In this document: piece by piece, positions 5,003 through 6,125 of the stretch
Position numbering within the stretch: position 1 is the first letter of the stretch
Layout of the letters: each line of letters opens with the position of its first letter
Assembly (NCBI GenBank): GCA_046760985.1
Contig: JBHIFE010000082.1
Coordinates: forward strand, 1-6,125
DNA: 6,125 nucleotides
Reading direction: 5' to 3'
DNA from: JBHIFE01 sp046760985
GTDB taxonomy: Bacteria > Chloroflexota > Dehalococcoidia > Dehalococcoidales > RBG-16-60-22
Translations under genes and position numbers: made by a program
The notes under the pieces: model-generated
Told to the model about the DNA's origin: nothing
The model's input: only the letters and a program-made list of their open reading frames with translations
Databases searched by the model: none

Positions 5003-6125
5003 ATGAAACTATCGTGTCTTCAAGAAAACTTAAACCGGGGACTTAATGTGGTGGGGAGGGCAGTAGCCACCAGAACAACCTTGCCGATAACCAATAATGT
5101 CCTCTTAGCCACTGATGACGGTCGCCTTAAGCTTGTTGCCACCAATCTAGAAATGGCTATTAGCTGCTGGATTGGTGCCAAGATAGAGGAAGCGGGAGCA
5201 ATAACTGTTCCCGCTCGACTTCTTACCGAGTTTATTAGCTCCTTGCCCAGCGAACGGATTGATATTAGCCTTTCCCCGCGGACTAAGACCCTAGAGCTAA
5301 AATGCGCCCGATTTGAGGCACGCATCAGCGGGGTTGACGCCAAGGATTTCCCACCCATACCCAAGGTTGAGGAGGGTATCGCTACCAAGGTTGAAATGGA
5401 AGCCCTTCAGCAAGGAATTAATCAAGTTGTGTTTGCCGCAGCAACCGAAGAGTCTCGCCCGGTGCTCACCGGAGTTGATGCCCAGTTTGATGGTGATTTG
5501 CTGACACTGGCGGCAGCCGATGGCTTTAGATTAGCCGTATACAAGCTACCTATCTCCGTCCCGATTAGCCCAAAGACTGAGGTTATTATCCCCGCTCGGA
5601 CTCTGTCCGAACTAAATCGACTGATGGCTGACCAAGAGGAAGCGGTTGAGATAACGATAAATCCTAATAAGAGCCAGTCCCTCTTTCGCCTTAAAAATAT
5701 TGAGCTAGTATCCCAGCTGGTTCAAGGTACTTTCCCCAATTATGCTCAGCTCGTTCCTCAGAGCTATAACACCCGAATGATAGTTAGCGTTGCCGATTTC
5801 TTGAGGGCAACCAAAACTGCCTCAATCTTTGCCCGCGACGGCAGTGGCATTGTCCGTCTAGTGATAACCGCCGGTGGTGAGCTAACCCCGGGTAAGGTAA
5901 CGGTATCGGCTCGCTCGGAAGAGATAGGGGATGATGTCGGTGAGATTGATGCTGTTGTCGAGGGTGAGGAGTCAAAAATTGCCTTTAACGGCAAGTACCT
6001 AACTGATGTGCTCAGTGTGCTTCATGAGGCACAGGTGGCTCTGGAGACTACCACTCCGTCAAGTCCCGGAGTTATCCGCCCGGTGGGAGTGGATAATTAC
6101 ATCCATGTCATCATGCCCATGTTCG
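5003..6125 (+). CDS. dnaN: DNA polymerase III subunit beta (sliding clamp), 3' end beyond the window
   Basis: The beta clamp is a ring-shaped dimer that holds DNA polymerase III and repair proteins on DNA. The frame is open from ATG 5003 to the window edge, 374 codons, and ends in VIMPMF, where DnaN proteins normally end within a few residues, so almost the whole gene is present. The three clamp domains lie at about 1-120, 128-245 and 250-374. Clear family blocks are LPITNNVLLA at 27-36, ADGFRLAVYKL around 173-183 in the middle domain, IIPARTLSEL near 195-204, FPNYAQLVP around 243, and the closing PVGVDNYIHVIMPM. The ribosome binding site GGAGGTG (4992-4998) lies 4 nt before the ATG. The gene lies after moaC rather than after dnaA, its common partner, and probably has its own promoter at 4941-4970. 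Confidence 0.96.
   Translation, partial: MKLSCLQENLNRGLNVVGRAVATRTTLPITNNVLLATDDGRLKLVATNLEMAISCWIGAKIEEAGAITVPARLLTEFISSLPSERIDISLSPRTKTLELKCARFEARISGVDAKDFPPIPKVEEGIATKVEMEALQQGINQVVFAAATEESRPVLTGVDAQFDGDLLTLAAADGFRLAVYKLPISVPISPKTEVIIPARTLSELNRLMADQEEAVEITINPNKSQSLFRLKNIELVSQLVQGTFPNYAQLVPQSYNTRMIVSVADFLRATKTASIFARDGSGIVRLVITAGGELTPGKVTVSARSEEIGDDVGEIDAVVEGEESKIAFNGKYLTDVLSVLHEAQVALETTTPSSPGVIRPVGVDNYIHVIMPMF

Noticed and set aside
5020..5388. 122-codon antisense open frame inside dnaN
   Set aside because: It lies wholly within a certain gene, has low-complexity Ser/Arg/Leu-rich composition, and resembles no family I recognise.

Overview
This is an ordinary bacterial chromosomal segment with all genes on the + strand. 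It holds the 3' half of a tRNA-Leu(UAA) and eight protein genes: a divergent plsY-family acyltransferase, a cob(I)alamin adenosyltransferase (cobO), an archaeal-type fructose-1,6-bisphosphate aldolase/phosphatase, a GYD-domain protein, rdgB, moaA, moaC, and dnaN, which runs off the right edge. Intergenic gaps are short (2 to about 160 bp) and no stretch over 300 bp lacks a gene. I see no mobile element, CRISPR array, toxin-antitoxin pair, phage gene or defence gene.

Organism (inference): an anaerobic bacterium with about half G+C, most like a member of the Chloroflexota, class Dehalococcoidia. The reasons are the archaeal-type (class V) FBP aldolase/phosphatase in a bacterial setting, corrinoid adenosylation beside gluconeogenesis, an unusual PlsY paralogue, TTG/GTG starts and the style of the DnaN sequence. 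No single marker proves this.

Layout. Positions 1-641: tRNA-Leu followed after 19 bp by the plsY-like gene, with no terminator between them. Positions 642-800: the longest non-coding gap, with a good sigma-A-type promoter (TTGACA, extended -10) that probably starts the next transcript. Positions 801-2449: cobO and the FBP aldolase/phosphatase gene, 17 bp apart, the second with a near-perfect Shine-Dalgarno. Positions 2517-3421: GYD protein and rdgB, 20 bp apart, preceded by a hairpin-forming 67-bp gap. Positions 3489-4948: moaA and moaC, 2 bp apart, the first two steps of molybdenum cofactor synthesis. From 5003: dnaN, with its own likely promoter whose -35 lies over the moaC stop codon.

How the genes fit together: CobO supplies adenosylcobalamin, MoaA and MoaC make cyclic pyranopterin monophosphate for molybdenum or tungsten enzymes, and FBP aldolase/phosphatase drives gluconeogenesis. 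This suits an anaerobe that builds sugars from small carbon units and relies on corrinoid and Mo/W enzymes. RdgB and DnaN are housekeeping genes for nucleotide-pool hygiene and replication. I found no convincing undescribed system. The points most worth a second look are the PlsY homologue with altered motifs and the GGDP variant of the GGEP motif in MoaA.
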